DNA of 64,000 nt from Rhizomys pruinosus (taxonomy: Eukaryota; Chordata; Mammalia; Rodentia; Spalacidae). The translations under genes were made by a program, and so were the position numbers. Below are positions 1 through 10,716 of the stretch, piece after piece; position 1 is the stretch's first letter; each line of letters starts with the position of its first letter. Location: positions 5,352,714 through 5,416,713 of the forward strand of contig VZQC01007982.1 of the NCBI GenBank assembly GCA_009823505.1, in the 5' to 3' direction. The notes below the pieces were generated by a model, which was given only the letters and a program-made list of their open reading frames with translations, was not told where the DNA came from and searched no databases.

Positions 1-450
1 CTTCATCTAAAAAGGAAACTTGGAGATCTGGAGAGCTAGGGACATCACCAGGGACCCCTACCTTCCCTAGGCAGGACAGTAAGATGGGGCTTTACTAACA
101 CTGCTGGAGAGCTAAGAAATCCGGAGAGATTGCTGGAAGTGTCCCTCCTGTCTCCTGCCTTACCTTCCTTACCTTTTCATCGCCAGCAATTTCCATTTAG
201 AACATATGCCAGAGCATATTTGGGGAGCTGATCTTGATAAGACCAAACCAGGAAATGTAAATATGCAGAGCTGTTAGTAAGAGAGGGAAGCCAGCTCACC
301 TCTTCAGAGCAAGCAGGAGCAGGAAGCCAGCTCAATGCCTAGAGTGGCAGGCAGAGAGGGAAAGAGGATTGAGAGTGGGCTAGAGGTGGGAGACTCTGGA
401 GAAGCATGAGATTAGCTGCTGGGACCAGACGTCCCAGGTAGTACTGAGAG
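1..450. other. Single-copy DNA, no feature seen
   Basis: No SINE, LINE or LTR signature and no convincing coding frame. It ends where an 11-bp target duplication of the next retroposon begins. Confidence 0.5.
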
Positions 451-461
451 GGCTGTTTTTA

Positions 462-796
462 TTTTTTTATTTTATTTATTTATTTTTTTTATTGGTGCTT
501 TGTGCATTTCATACATCATTTTCCAATTCAGTTCCGGCATATTTCTCTTTCCCTTCCCCCTTATCCCCACCCCATCCCAGATCATGCATTTTGCCATAAC
601 TGTCCTGCATCTTTCTCTCAGTTTTTTTTTTTCATTTTTTAGCTATAAGTGATGATCCATGAGTACAAGCATCCTTCATATGAAACCAATTTGCAGGCTG
701 TTGTGCCCAAACCCCCACAGCCCCACCATCCAGCGGGGGGGTGAGGGGTTGTATGTTCAATCAAGTTGATCAAATGAGTGTCCAGACTACATTGCT
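462..796 (-). mobile_element. Chimeric retroposon: repeat X tail fused to L1 3' tail
   Basis: Read on the reverse strand, 796-622 matches the end of repeat X seen at 56205-55990. An A-run follows, then 620-490 matches the terminal L1 3' UTR (compare 6790-6925), then a poly-A. The direct repeat GGCTGTTTTTA lies at both 451-461 and 797-807. It therefore looks like one 5'-truncated insertion of an already fused molecule. The duplication is seen directly; the fusion history is inferred. Confidence 0.75.
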
Positions 797-1033
797 GGCT
801 GTTTTTAAGGAGGATCCGAATAGAGGAACGAGGCTTTGAGCACAGGTCTCCACTGGCACTGGGGGGACTAAGTGCATCTGGAGCTGGATTTCCCCCAGAA
901 GGATCCAGTTCCCTCAGAACTCATGTATATCATGGAGAGAGATGAGCTTCTTTCATTCATTCATCAAGCATTTCTGAGAGTGTGCTCCACACCTGTATCC
1001 TCGTAAATCCAATGGAGTGCAAAAGACCTGAAG

Positions 1034-1255
1034 CTGGGGTCAGAAAGATAGCTCAGTGGTTAAGAGCATTGGGTGCTCTTGCAGAGGACTAGGTTCAGTT
1101 CCAACACCTACATGGTAGCTAGCGACTGTCCCATAACTCCAGTTCCAGCGCTCTGATTCCCTTTTCTAATGTCCATGGTTTGTATGTTTGGGATACACCT
1201 TAACTACATGCACTCATACACACAAAATAAATAAATATAAATATATAAAAAAGAC
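1034..1255 (+). mobile_element. B2 SINE
   Basis: tRNA-derived head with an A-box (ATAGCTCAGTGGTTAAGAG) and B-box-like GGTTCAGTTCC, a diverged middle, and an A-rich tail. An imperfect duplication of AAAAGACCTGAAGC flanks it. Confidence 0.85.
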
Positions 1256-2904
1256 GAAGCCCTCCCACCTTCAGAGAGCTTTAGTTCTCTTGAGGGAGAT
1301 GGACATGCAATAGATGAAAGAAAAATGATGCAACAATAGCAAGCCGTGGAATGTGTTGGGGAGAGAATGGAGCGGGGGGGGGGGGGGGGGGGAGAGGGGA
1401 AAACCATCCTGAGAGTAACCAAACCTGGCCTCAGGCCACACGAGGACCACGGGTTTCATTCTAGATCTGCTGGAGAGAGTGTGTGGTCTACACTGTCAAA
1501 AAGCAAAAAGTCACTTTGGCTGTTGTATGGAGAATAAATTACTGAAGGGGAACCTAGGAGCTTGGGATCAGTAGGAGATTATTTCAGCGCTCCAGACCCC
1601 AACCAGCAGCAGTGAGGAGCCTGCTGGAGACAACAGAGGTGGTAAAACATGCTTCATCCTGGAAACCTTCCGAAGATGAAGCTACCAGACTTGCTTGCTG
1701 ATGAGTTAGATGTGGATTGTGAAAGGGGGGAGTTGGGTGTGAGCCAAATGCTAGGCCTGAGCAATGGGGCAAAGGTGGAGCCATTTCATTGAGTCAAGGG
1801 ACATTGGGGAAAGCAGAAGCTCTGAGGGAGCTGGAGCGACAGTTGGGCCTGTGAGGCCTAGGACGACTTAAGTCTGCAAGAGGATGCTATGCAGCAGGTA
1901 AAAAGGTGACCTCTTCCTTCTTTCAGGAGGATATGTTCTAGAATTGTACAAGGGGGATCATAATTGGTATAAATCATCACCCTGTGGCATAAAGGAGATT
2001 TGCTTTCTGTGCTTTCTGGGACTGCATAGTTATACTAAAAAGTCAATGCGTCAATGTCTAGGGGTGGCTTTGGATCGGGTACCTCATTTTGTGAACAGCC
2101 ATCTGCATTTCTGAGCTATAGCTCTCTATAGAGCAGAGACTAGACCAGTTCTGTGACTTGAGGCTTCACCCGCACTTTGAGAGCACATCCCTGGGACAGA
2201 CTGCACCTCCTCCACTTGAAAGAGCTTCCCTGTGCTGCAGAGGAGCCCTGGACTCTGTGTATAGACTCTTGGGCAGGCCAGGTACTCTCCTGCTTATGGC
2301 CTGTTTCGAGCTTGCAGTGTCCCCAGCCTGGGTGGTAGCTTCCCTTGAGTGTGACATCCTGGTTATAGCCGGTATGAATTAGTTCCCCTCTGACGCGTCT
2401 CTCTCATGCCCATGGTCGCCTCAGGCTGTCTGCCCATCTTGTTCTGCCCATTTTGTGCCTAAGCCTCCCACATGATCTCTGGAGTTCTTCCAGATCTGTT
2501 ATTTCTTCCCCCTGAGGAGTCTCGATTATGCTCAGTAGAGGTGTCCTTCATGAGAAAATATCCCACTTCTCTCTGGGAAGACCATGGTCACTCCCCAAGA
2601 TCCCCAGTGATGAGCAATTAAGCGATAATCAGCCACACATTTCAGTCTAGAGGTCTCTGCTGATCTGGTAATGGCCCAAAGACAAAGACAAACACTCTTG
2701 AGATGCCTTTTAGTCTTATTTTTGAGCTTCTTTATAGGAAATAACTTTTTCTCCATGCAAGCCCATAGCCCTGACTACTCAACCATGTTTGGAGATCTTC
2801 ATTTATTCTTCTATCATCTCACATCAAATTTTATTTAGTCCAAATGTTTAGAGAGACTTTGCAATCTTAAGTGTCCTGATGGCTCCTACAAAAATGTTTC
2901 AAAA
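1256..2904. other. Single-copy DNA with a 19-G run
   Basis: An uninterrupted G run occupies 1374-1392. Otherwise I see no repeat or coding signature; the short open frames here have no recognisable domain. Confidence 0.5.
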
Positions 2905-3122
2905 AATTGGGGCTGAAGAGATGGCTCAGTGGTTAAGAGCATGGGTTGCTCTTGCAGAGAACCAGGGTTCAATTCTCAGCACCTACATGGAGGCTAACAG
3001 CCACCTATAACTCCAGTTCCAGGGGATCCAGCACCCTCTTCTGACCTCCACAGGCATTGCACTCACATACATGCAGGGAATACATTCATACCCATAAAAT
3101 AAAAACATAATGATAAATATTT
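2905..3122 (+). mobile_element. B2 SINE
   Basis: Full-length B2 with head GGGCTGAAGAGATGGCTCAG, the AACTCCAGTTCCAGGGGATC block and an ATAAAATAAAA tail. The duplication AAATGTTTCA lies on both sides. Confidence 0.9.
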
Positions 3123-3742
3123 TTAAATGTTTCAGAAACTGTATCAATGATCCAGTCTGAGTGCATGGGGCCATGCAAGGCTTACAAGAGACAACAAAGC
3201 CCCAGAGTTGGAGAGACCTTTCCACAAGCTGAGGTACCTGCATGGCTAGATGGATGCGTGGCTAGTGCTTAACGATGGAAGTCATACAATAGCAGACACA
3301 CAACCTTGCTAAATTAGTTTAAGGGCAAAGGGAGACCTGCTTACTGGAACTCCTAAAACATAATTATAAATGAGGACATCCTGGCAGAGTGGACAGAAAC
3401 ACTTAATAACGGAAGCGGTTTAAAGCTCTGAGTTCTCTAATTTATGGGTTTCTGGGTTTTGTATGCCTTGACTTGGACAAGGCTTTGGGATACGCCATCA
3501 TTGGACTGGCTGTCCTTAGAGACACTTCCTCCTCCACAGCAGAGGCGAATGAAGATTCAGCTTTGTGCTTTGTTCCCATCTTGGGACAGACTTAGGAGTC
3601 TAGATTTGCTCTGTATAAAACCTCTGGGCAAAAGTCTTCAGGTAAATTTTCATGGCCAGGGGTGATTGACAGTTGACGACTTTTATAGCCACACCCTCTT
3701 TTCCTTTTCATTGCTCCCTGTCATAGCAGATATCCCTTATGG
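3123..3742. other. Single-copy DNA, no feature seen
   Basis: No repeat signature recognised and no supported gene. Confidence 0.45.
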
Positions 3743-4322
3743 ACCATTATTTTTATTTTTATTTATTTTTTAATAGTTTCATACACTGTATCCTGATTAC
3801 ATTCTCCCCATAACCCTCTGAACCCTTTCTTCAGTCTCTTATTGGCTACGACATTAAAAAAAATAATAACACCGCTTCCTCCAACAACCAATAACAGTCA
3901 TCAGCTCTTCAGGAAAGAACGGGGCCTCTTGGGCAGCTCCTCTGTCCATGGTGGAAGGTTAGAGGGCCCAGTCGCATGCAGGTGTCCATAACTCCTGTGT
4001 GTTCATGGCTGAAACAGCAATGTCAGATCTGGGTGGAAATGTATCATGACACTGTTCCCTGTCTTCTGGCTCTTTAATGATTTCTGCCATCTCTTCTGTG
4101 ATGTTTCCTGGGCTTTGGAGTGAAGGGTAATATAGATGTCCCATTTAGGGGCGAGGACTGACTGGCCACTTATTCTCTGCATTTGGACTAGATACAAGTC
4201 AAAAGGGGTCTATCTGTAATGTCTATTAAAGTCACTATTGAGAGTTGAGAGTTGTTGTAAACTCTGACATGAACTTTATGAATTAGGCAGCCATGTTCTG
4301 ATGCTAGTGCATTCTGGAGCTT
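3743..4322 (-). mobile_element. Lx-type L1 3' UTR fragment
   Basis: It starts with T-rich sequence (a reverse-strand poly-A) and then shows the rodent Lx 3' UTR pattern: TGTCCATGGTGGAAG, CATCTCTTCTGTGATGTTTCC, GATGTCCCATTTAGGG. ORF2 is not reached. The family assignment rests on memory of Lx consensus features. Confidence 0.6.
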
Positions 4323-4325
4323 TCT

Positions 4326-4540
4326 TATTTATTATTTTTATTTTGTGTGTATGATTCTGTTGCCTACATATGTGTAAATGCAACTGTGTTGTACATGGAA
4401 TCAGAATAAAGCACTGGAGTACCCTGCAACTGGGGTTACGAATGGTTGTTAGCAGCCATGTGGGTGACAGGAGTCAAACCCAGGTCCTCTGAAAGAGCAG
4501 CTGGTGTTCTTAACCACTGAGCCATCTCTCCAGGTTCCCA
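4326..4540 (-). mobile_element. B2 SINE, diverged
   Basis: The reverse complement of the B2 head is clear at its right end (AACCACTGAGCCATCTCTCC). The middle is diverged. Confidence 0.8.
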
Positions 4541-4586
4541 TTCTGAATTTTTATCTTATGTTTTTACTCATGAAAGTAGATTGTTG

Positions 4587-4682
4587 CTGGGCATTGGGAG
4601 GCAGAGGCAGGTGGATCTCTATGAGTTCAAGGCCAGCCTGAGGCTACAGGGAAAAAAGTCCCCCTCCCCCCAAAAAAGAAAA
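4587..4682 (+). mobile_element. B1 SINE, internally deleted
   Basis: The B1 blocks TTGGGAGGCAGAGGCAGGTG and GAGTTCAAGGCCAGCCTG are present. The first ~30 bp and the GTCTACAGAGTGAGTTCCAG block are missing. Confidence 0.75.
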
Positions 4683-4867
4683 GAAAGTGAGTTGTCAATT
4701 TAGCCTCTAAGTCTCTGTGGGAACTAGGAAAAAGGATTATGGTCATCGGTCAATGTTTATTAGCTAATGGATTGAATTCCTCTCGGGTTCTGGTCCTGTT
4801 TACACTACTAATTAGTTAGTGTCTAACTTGGCTAAGTTGTTAAATGATTCATGATCTTGATTTGTCT

Positions 4868-5105
4868 TTGGTTTTTTTTTTCCTTTTGAGATAAGGTAGC
4901 CCAGGCTAGCCTAACATTCACTCTAGCTGAAGATGGTCTTGTACTCATGATCCTCCAGACTCCAGCTCACAAGTGCTGGGATCACAGGTGTGTGTGTCAT
5001 ACCAGATATGATCACAGGTGTGTGCTGTCACACCCAGATATGACCACAGGTGTATGCTGTCACACCCAGATATGACCACAGGTGTGTGTCATCACAACTG
5101 GATAC
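4868..5105 (-). repeat. Old B1/B4-like SINE with a 32-bp tandem array at its end
   Basis: 4868-4990 is a diverged reverse-strand SINE (GAGATAAGGTAGCCCAGGCT through GTGCTGGGATCACAGGTGTG). From about 4980 a unit of about 32 bp (ATCACAGGTGTGTGCTGTCACACCCAGATATG type) repeats about four times, apparently by slippage of the SINE end. Confidence 0.65.
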
Positions 5106-5746
5106 AATTTATCTCTTAATAGTCCCTTCCAGCTTTAAATTACTATGGCGTGTGTGTGGATTTTTTTTTTTTTTACTGAAACTAGCCATAGAAGATTCCC
5201 AGCACCTTAGACTTGATCAATACCCCAAACTTCAGCACACGTGGGGTGTAAATACAAGCAAGCTGAGGAAAAAAAAAAGGAATGTTGGTAGCAAGGCCAG
5301 GAGTCGAAGAGGGAGAGGGCACAGGGAGCCCCCATCTTGTGCCCCCAGCATCTAAGCCAGCTGACAATGCCCCTTTGATTGCCTATGTCAAAATTAATAG
5401 TCTTTAAAGAGACTTTAGAAATCTTCTCTTTCAAGTTGTTCAAGAAAACCCATGGATGGGGAAGCAGGAGTCTGGCAAGTCAACAGGCGTTGCTGTCATC
5501 GTTTCCATTTTCTTCCCCCTGCTTTTAGAAAATAAGGGTCCAGGAGGGGCCAGTGAACAGGGCCGGTGTCTTCCTTGTCAGTAAGGAAGTGTCTTGGTCT
5601 GTGCCCCCACCTCTCCTGAGCTCCTTCCTGCCTTCCTGTCAGTCTCCTTTCTTCCCCTCACTTGCTCACTTATTTCTCGTTCATCAGCTACTCACTGTGA
5701 TTTATTAAGGGCAAAACTCAGCATTGAGCTCACAAAGATGGATAAG
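5106..5746. other. Single-copy DNA, no feature seen
   Basis: No repeat recognised. A 101-codon open frame at 5050-5355 starts inside the tandem repeat and crosses a T-run, so I do not treat it as a gene. Confidence 0.45.
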
Positions 5747-5760
5747 AAATGGCTGTTGAT

Positions 5761-6925
5761 CAGTCAACAAACAGGACCTCATCAAACTCAAAAGCTTCTG
5801 TACAGTGAAAGAAACAATCAAGGAAGTGAAGAGAAAACCCACAGAGTGGGAGGAAATCTCCACCAGTGACACATCTGACAGAGCATTAACATCCAGAATA
5901 TATAGACAACTCAAAAAAACAAAGAAGTAGGAAAACAAATGACCTACTCAAAAGATGGAATAAAGAGCTGAACAGAGACTTCACCAGTGAGGAATTTAAG
6001 ATGGCTGAAAAACATCTTTAAAAGTGTCCAACATCATTAATAATTATGGAAATGCAAATTAAAACCACTCTCAGATATCATCTCACTCTGATATGACTGG
6101 CTAAGATCAAGAAAACAAAAGACACCAAATGCTGGAGAGGTCGTGGGGAAAGGGGAGCACTCATCCACTGCTGGTGGGAATGTAAACTTGTACAACCACT
6201 ATGGAAAGCAGTGTGGAGAACCCTTAAAAGACTGAAAATGAGCCTACCACCTGACTCAGCCATACCACTCCTGAGTATATACCCACAAGACTCATCCAAC
6301 TGCAAAGATACAAGCGCATCCATGTTTATTGCAGCTCTTCACAATAGCAAAGAGCTGGAACCAACCCAAATACCCCTCAACAGATGAGTGGATGACAAAA
6401 ATGTAGTACATCCACACAATGGAGTACTACTCAGCAATAAAGAAAGATGACATCATGAACTTTGCAGGTAAATGGATGGAGCTCGAAGCCATTATGCTAA
6501 GTGAAGTACACAGTCCCAGAAAAACAAGTGGCAAATGGTCTCCCTCATTTGTGGATGTTAACACCAAATCCCCAGATAAAAGGCAAGCTGAACAACATTA
6601 TTGTTATATTTCTGTTTATCTGAAAGCAACTATGTTGCTATAATGTAAATCTCTTAACTGGCTCTAGAATTGATCCACCACTTACCTTCAGACTCTGTAA
6701 TTACTGTATATGAGTGGAAAGTATGCATTCATATTTTAGAGTAATATAAAAGAGGAAAATGTGAATTCCTAGACATAAAAAAAAAAAAAAGACTGAGAGA
6801 AAGAAGCAGGACAGTTATGGCAGACCTAGGGTGGGGTGGGGGGAAGGGAAAGGGGAATATGTATAAACTGAACTGAGAAATGATGTCTGAAATACACAAA
6901 ACATCAATTAAAGCATTATATTAAA
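5761..6925 (+). mobile_element. LINE-1, 5'-truncated: ORF2 C-terminus and 3' UTR
   Basis: It covers the last part of L1 ORF2, including CTGCTGGTGGGAATGTAAAC and ATGGAGTACTACTCAGCAAT. A 3' UTR follows, with an internal A-run and a G-rich tract near 6825-6855. The reading frame is broken by stops. The direct repeat AAATGGCTGTTGAT at 5747-5760 and 6926-6939 fixes both ends, a clean 1165-bp target-primed insertion. It is inactive because it lacks ORF1, most of ORF2 and the promoter. Confidence 0.93.
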
Positions 6926-6939
6926 AAATGGCTGTTGAT

Positions 6940-8200
6940 GGTGCAGTTAGCACATTACGACACATAGGAGTGCCACATGAGGAATTGCTGGCAGTCTTAT
7001 GAAACTGCCCGCAAATAGGAACCCTGGACCCTGTGACCCATCACCACCAATCTGAATGAATTTACCTGAGCAAGAGGTGACATTTGCTGAAGTCTTTTCT
7101 CTGTGTGACTCACATCTCAGGATCTGGACACCTCAGCAAGGAGTCAAGGTCATCTCATGAAGCTTAGCCAGGGTTCGTAGCTCTGGGTCCGACTGCTGCC
7201 TGCAACCCAGGTCACAGCTTGGAGGAGGCTGAGGCGGTGTGTCTCCTGCTTTGGGTAATAAATTAATCCCTGCCCTCTTCTTCTCCTCTAGGACTCTATT
7301 GTTCTGCAGTGTGCTTCCTGGGGTGCATGGTTTAACTTCCCTGAGCCCAGTTTCCTCACAAGTGAATCCCCAGCTTGAAGAGAGCCCATGAGGTGACAGA
7401 TATGCCTCTGTCCCATGCTAGGTGAGGAGGAAAGCTGCCTAGTGTGACTACAGTGGTCCTGGCAGATCTGCCACTGGCTAACGGTGATCCTGCCAACTTT
7501 CACTGGCTGCACCAAATGCCTCAGGGATTCCAGAAATCCTCTCTCCCAGGACGATTCAAGCACAGCCCGTATGGAGGACCCTGGACTCTAGAAAGTCAGC
7601 CAAGGTCACGCTGTATTTTTCCATATATGGCTGTCCTTTTCTCTTTCACTGGAGCAGTATAGGGTCAGTGAGCCAGCTTCCCAGTCACGCCCAGCTCTCC
7701 CTTGCACCATCCACTGTCTCGGTGATGCTGCGTTAGAATTCTCTTGTCCTCTGTGGACTCGCAGCGCTCCTGACAGGCAGGGAATGCTGTCCCCTGCTTT
7801 CCAGGCCCGGCTCTGGGTTTCTCTCCCGCAGGATGATGCTGAGCTCATCTGGGGAGGGACGTGGCTGGGGAAGAAGCTTAGACGTGAACCTTTATGTGAA
7901 GCCATCTTACTTCCCTCCTGGCTCCCACTGTCTCATCTGTTTGCTTGCTCCTTGTTTCTCTCAGTTGCAGAAGGGTCAGGGCTTCGTGGTTGCAACCTCT
8001 CCTGGGACTTTCAATGCCAACAAGGCAGCTGAGCCCAGAGCAGCCATTTCATAACCACCTGCAGAGCAAGTAGATGCCTGAATAATGCCAGCACACACAC
8101 AGACTACGGTCACCAAGGCAGGTCGTCTAGAATGGCCAAGAAGTGACATGAAGGCGAAATGGTGGCTTGTGCACCGCGGTGGAAGTGTCAACATAACCCT
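6940..8200. other. Mostly single-copy DNA with a MIR relic
   Basis: Apart from the MIR at 7300-7420 I recognise no repeat. Several 60-100 codon frames overlap on both strands without domains. Confidence 0.45.
7300..7420 (+). mobile_element. MIR SINE relic
   Basis: TTTAACTTCCCTGAGCCCAG followed by TTTCCTCAC matches the MIR core pattern. It is short and diverged. Confidence 0.5.
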
Positions 8201-8203
8201 TTC

Positions 8204-8386
8204 TTTTTTTTCTTTTTCTTTTTTTTTTTTTTTTTTTGGTATTTTTGAGACAGGGTCTCCCTTTTTTTAGTCCCAGCTGGCCTGGAGCTCACTCTGTAGA
8301 CCAGGCTGGCCTTGAACTCACAGACATCCGCCTGCCTCTGCCTCTCAAGTGCTAGGATTAAAAGTGTGCGCCACCACGCCCGGCTA
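8204..8386 (-). mobile_element. B1 SINE
   Basis: A reverse-strand B1 with a long T-rich start (the poly-A) and right end GCCACCACGCCCGGCT. The duplication CATAACCCTTTC flanks it. Confidence 0.92.
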
Positions 8387-8709
8387 GCATAACCCTTTCA
8401 AGGCACATGTGACTCCAGTGAATACAGTTCAATGCCAATCCAACCATACAAACTATTCTCTGAGCTATGTCACCCAAATGGATCGTTGGCTAGTTGGAGC
8501 CCCCCCCCCCAACCTCCCCACCTCTTGGCCTCTGTGCTGTTTAAGCAGATTTGGAGTCCTGAGAATAAGGCTGCCATAGGGCAGCAGAAAGAGATGGGAG
8601 TAATGCAAGCTGATTTCTAGAATAGGATGCTGCCCACAGGCACAGATGGCTAGTTCACTATATGGAAGACCAGTAAGCAATATGAACCGCAGCCATTTAA
8701 AATAAGAAA

Positions 8710-8937
8710 ATAGGGCTGGAGAGATGGCTTAGCAGTTAAGAGCACCGATTGCTCTTGCAGAGGACCCGGGTTCGATCCCCAGCACTCACATGGTGGCTGA
8801 GAACTGTCTTTAACTCCAGTTCCAGGGGAATTCAACACCCTCTTCTGACCTCCGTGGCATTGCATGACATGGGTGCACAGACCTACATGCAGACAGTACA
8901 TTCATACACATATGAAAATAAATAAAATTAAAATAAA
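8710..8937 (+). mobile_element. B2 SINE
   Basis: Near-consensus head GGGCTGGAGAGATGGCTTAG, B-box GGGTTCGATCC and tail ATTCATACACATATG. The flanking duplication is AATAAGAAAATA. Confidence 0.93.
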
Positions 8938-8948
8938 ATAAGAAAATA

Positions 8949-9048
8949 GGGCCAGAGAGATGGCTCAGCAGGTAGAAGGACTTGCCATGCAAGCCTAATT
9001 ACCTGAGTTCCATTCTTGGAACTCATAGGAGGAGACAACCACTCCTGA

Positions 9049-9083
<35 letters not shown>

Positions 9084-9085
9084 TA
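8949..9085 (+). mobile_element. B3-like SINE with CA-repeat tail
   Basis: It begins GGGCCAGAGAGATGGCTCAG and diverges to the B3 pattern (AGGACTTGCCATGCAAGCCT, CTGAGTTCCATTCTTGG). It ends in a (CA)n tract at about 9051-9082 and AAATAAAATAAG. Confidence 0.75.
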
Positions 9086-10272
9086 AAATAAGTGGTGGCC
9101 TGAACAGGCCCAGTATGGACACCACTCCGTCTTCTCACAGTCTTGCTCAGCTTCCTTCCCTCTCTTGCCAAATCAAACCTGCTTTCAATTGTTCCCTAAA
9201 TGACATTGTGTAATTCCGAAAGTTAGCCGTCTCAAGTTCTAGTTGTCTACTCCTACCTTGACTACCCTGGAACCCCCTCCTGCCTGCACCCTAACAAGAA
9301 AGGAAGGAAAAAGAGCAACAGTCTCATGCATGTATTTTGTGTATCCTGTATGGCAGGATGTGTGCCCTCCCCCCCACCGCACCCCCACCCCGTGGCTTTG
9401 GAGCTGCCACAGAAGTCTGCAGGTGAGAGAGGTACAGGAGAAATCCTTAGGAAACCAAAGGCGATGTGAGTTTCCAAGCCCAAGGGGCCTTCATTCTCAG
9501 CTTGCTTGAATGCTGTCTATTTTTGCTTCATTGATTTTGGCTGCAGCTGGGACTATGTTTGCCCATTCATTTAAAAGCACTTCATTTCCCTTCCTCTCCT
9601 TTATGTTTTTATCTGCTCAGCCAATGACTTTGTGTCTGCAGTTTAGGAGCCAGGGGCTCAGACCTTCCTTCCTAAGAGCAGACAGAAGCCCTAGAATCCA
9701 CTAGTTTCTCAGGATGGAATCACGGGCAAATCAGCTTCATTAGGAATGTCAGAAGAGAGAGCCTGGGGAGACACTATTGTATGCAGAAATAGTGCAGGGT
9801 TTAGAGAGATCTCTCAGGGGTTCAGTGTCCTCAGGCCTGTGGCTTTCTTTCGTGGGAATGGAAATAAAGGATTATGGTAAGAATTAAATGAGATGGTATC
9901 TAAAGTTAATGTTTAGCACAGAGGAGGTAATAAGCAAAAAATCCATCTCACCTTACACAGTCTGCATAATCTCTATATGAAGGTCTGGAAGGAAGGAAGA
10001 CCAATGACTTCCTAGAACTGAGATGTGATCAGCGTCTCCCAACTTGAGTGCCACTCTTCCCCATCTTTGTTCATGCCTAGGACCAGTATGAAAGTATATC
10101 CCTAAAACCCACGGTGTGTGAGTGGGTGGAAATCCAACTCCTATTCTAGGCAACGTCACTGTGTTGCTGTCTATCTGAAGCAAAGATTGTAACAGAGGAT
10201 GAAAAGTAGATCAAAACGAAATTCACCCTAAACTACAGAAAAGTCAGAACGGCAGGCTCTCCCAAAAAGACC
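9086..10272. other. Single-copy DNA with a MIR relic
   Basis: At 9855-9945 the block GAATTAAATGAGATGGTATC then GTTTAGCACAGAGGAGGTAA matches a forward MIR 3' part. I recognise nothing else. Confidence 0.45.
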
Positions 10273-10284
10273 AAAGAAAGTAGA

Positions 10285-10346
10285 GCAATAGTGCCCCCAA
10301 GTGGTCAAACGCTAAATGACAGTTTTGACTCTGTAAACACAGAAGT

Positions 10347-10392
<46 letters not shown>

Positions 10393-10704
10393 CCATGTGT
10401 AACTGGATGAATCTGGCATTTGTGTTTGTTGAGATTTTAAGGTAATTTTGCTTTTTGTCGGATTAAAAGTTGCAAAGCTTAAGAACTTCGAAAAACCAAC
10501 TGAAACAGTGATGTTCTCAAAACAATAAGCCTCTGCTTTGAAAAATACTCTGGAAAGACTCAGAAAAAGATGCAAGACATGTATGGCAGAGTGCATGAAC
10601 TCAGGTGGGGTGTGGGTCATGGAAAAGGAAATGACTCTAAATTGGATTGAGAAATGATGTATGATGTATGAAAAAGTTTAATAATAAAAATACATATTTT
10701 TTAA
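10285..10704 (+). mobile_element. L1 3' UTR insertion containing a CA repeat
   Basis: 10480-10690 matches other L1 3' ends in the window (CAACTGAAACAGTGA, ACTCAGAAAAAGATGCAAGA, GGATTGAGAAATGATGTATG). A (CA)n tract lies at about 10341-10391. AAAGAAAGTAGA occurs at 10273-10284 and 10705-10716 and may be the target duplication, although it is A-rich. Confidence 0.6.
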
Positions 10705-10716
10705 AAAGAAAGTAGA

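Noticed and set aside
1374..1392. 19-G run as a functional quadruplex
   Set aside because: A pure G run can fold, but it may be slippage or an assembly effect, and no promoter context is visible.
8710..8780. tRNA-like A and B boxes as a tRNA gene
   Set aside because: They are the Pol III head of B2 SINEs; no cloverleaf with acceptor stem is formed.
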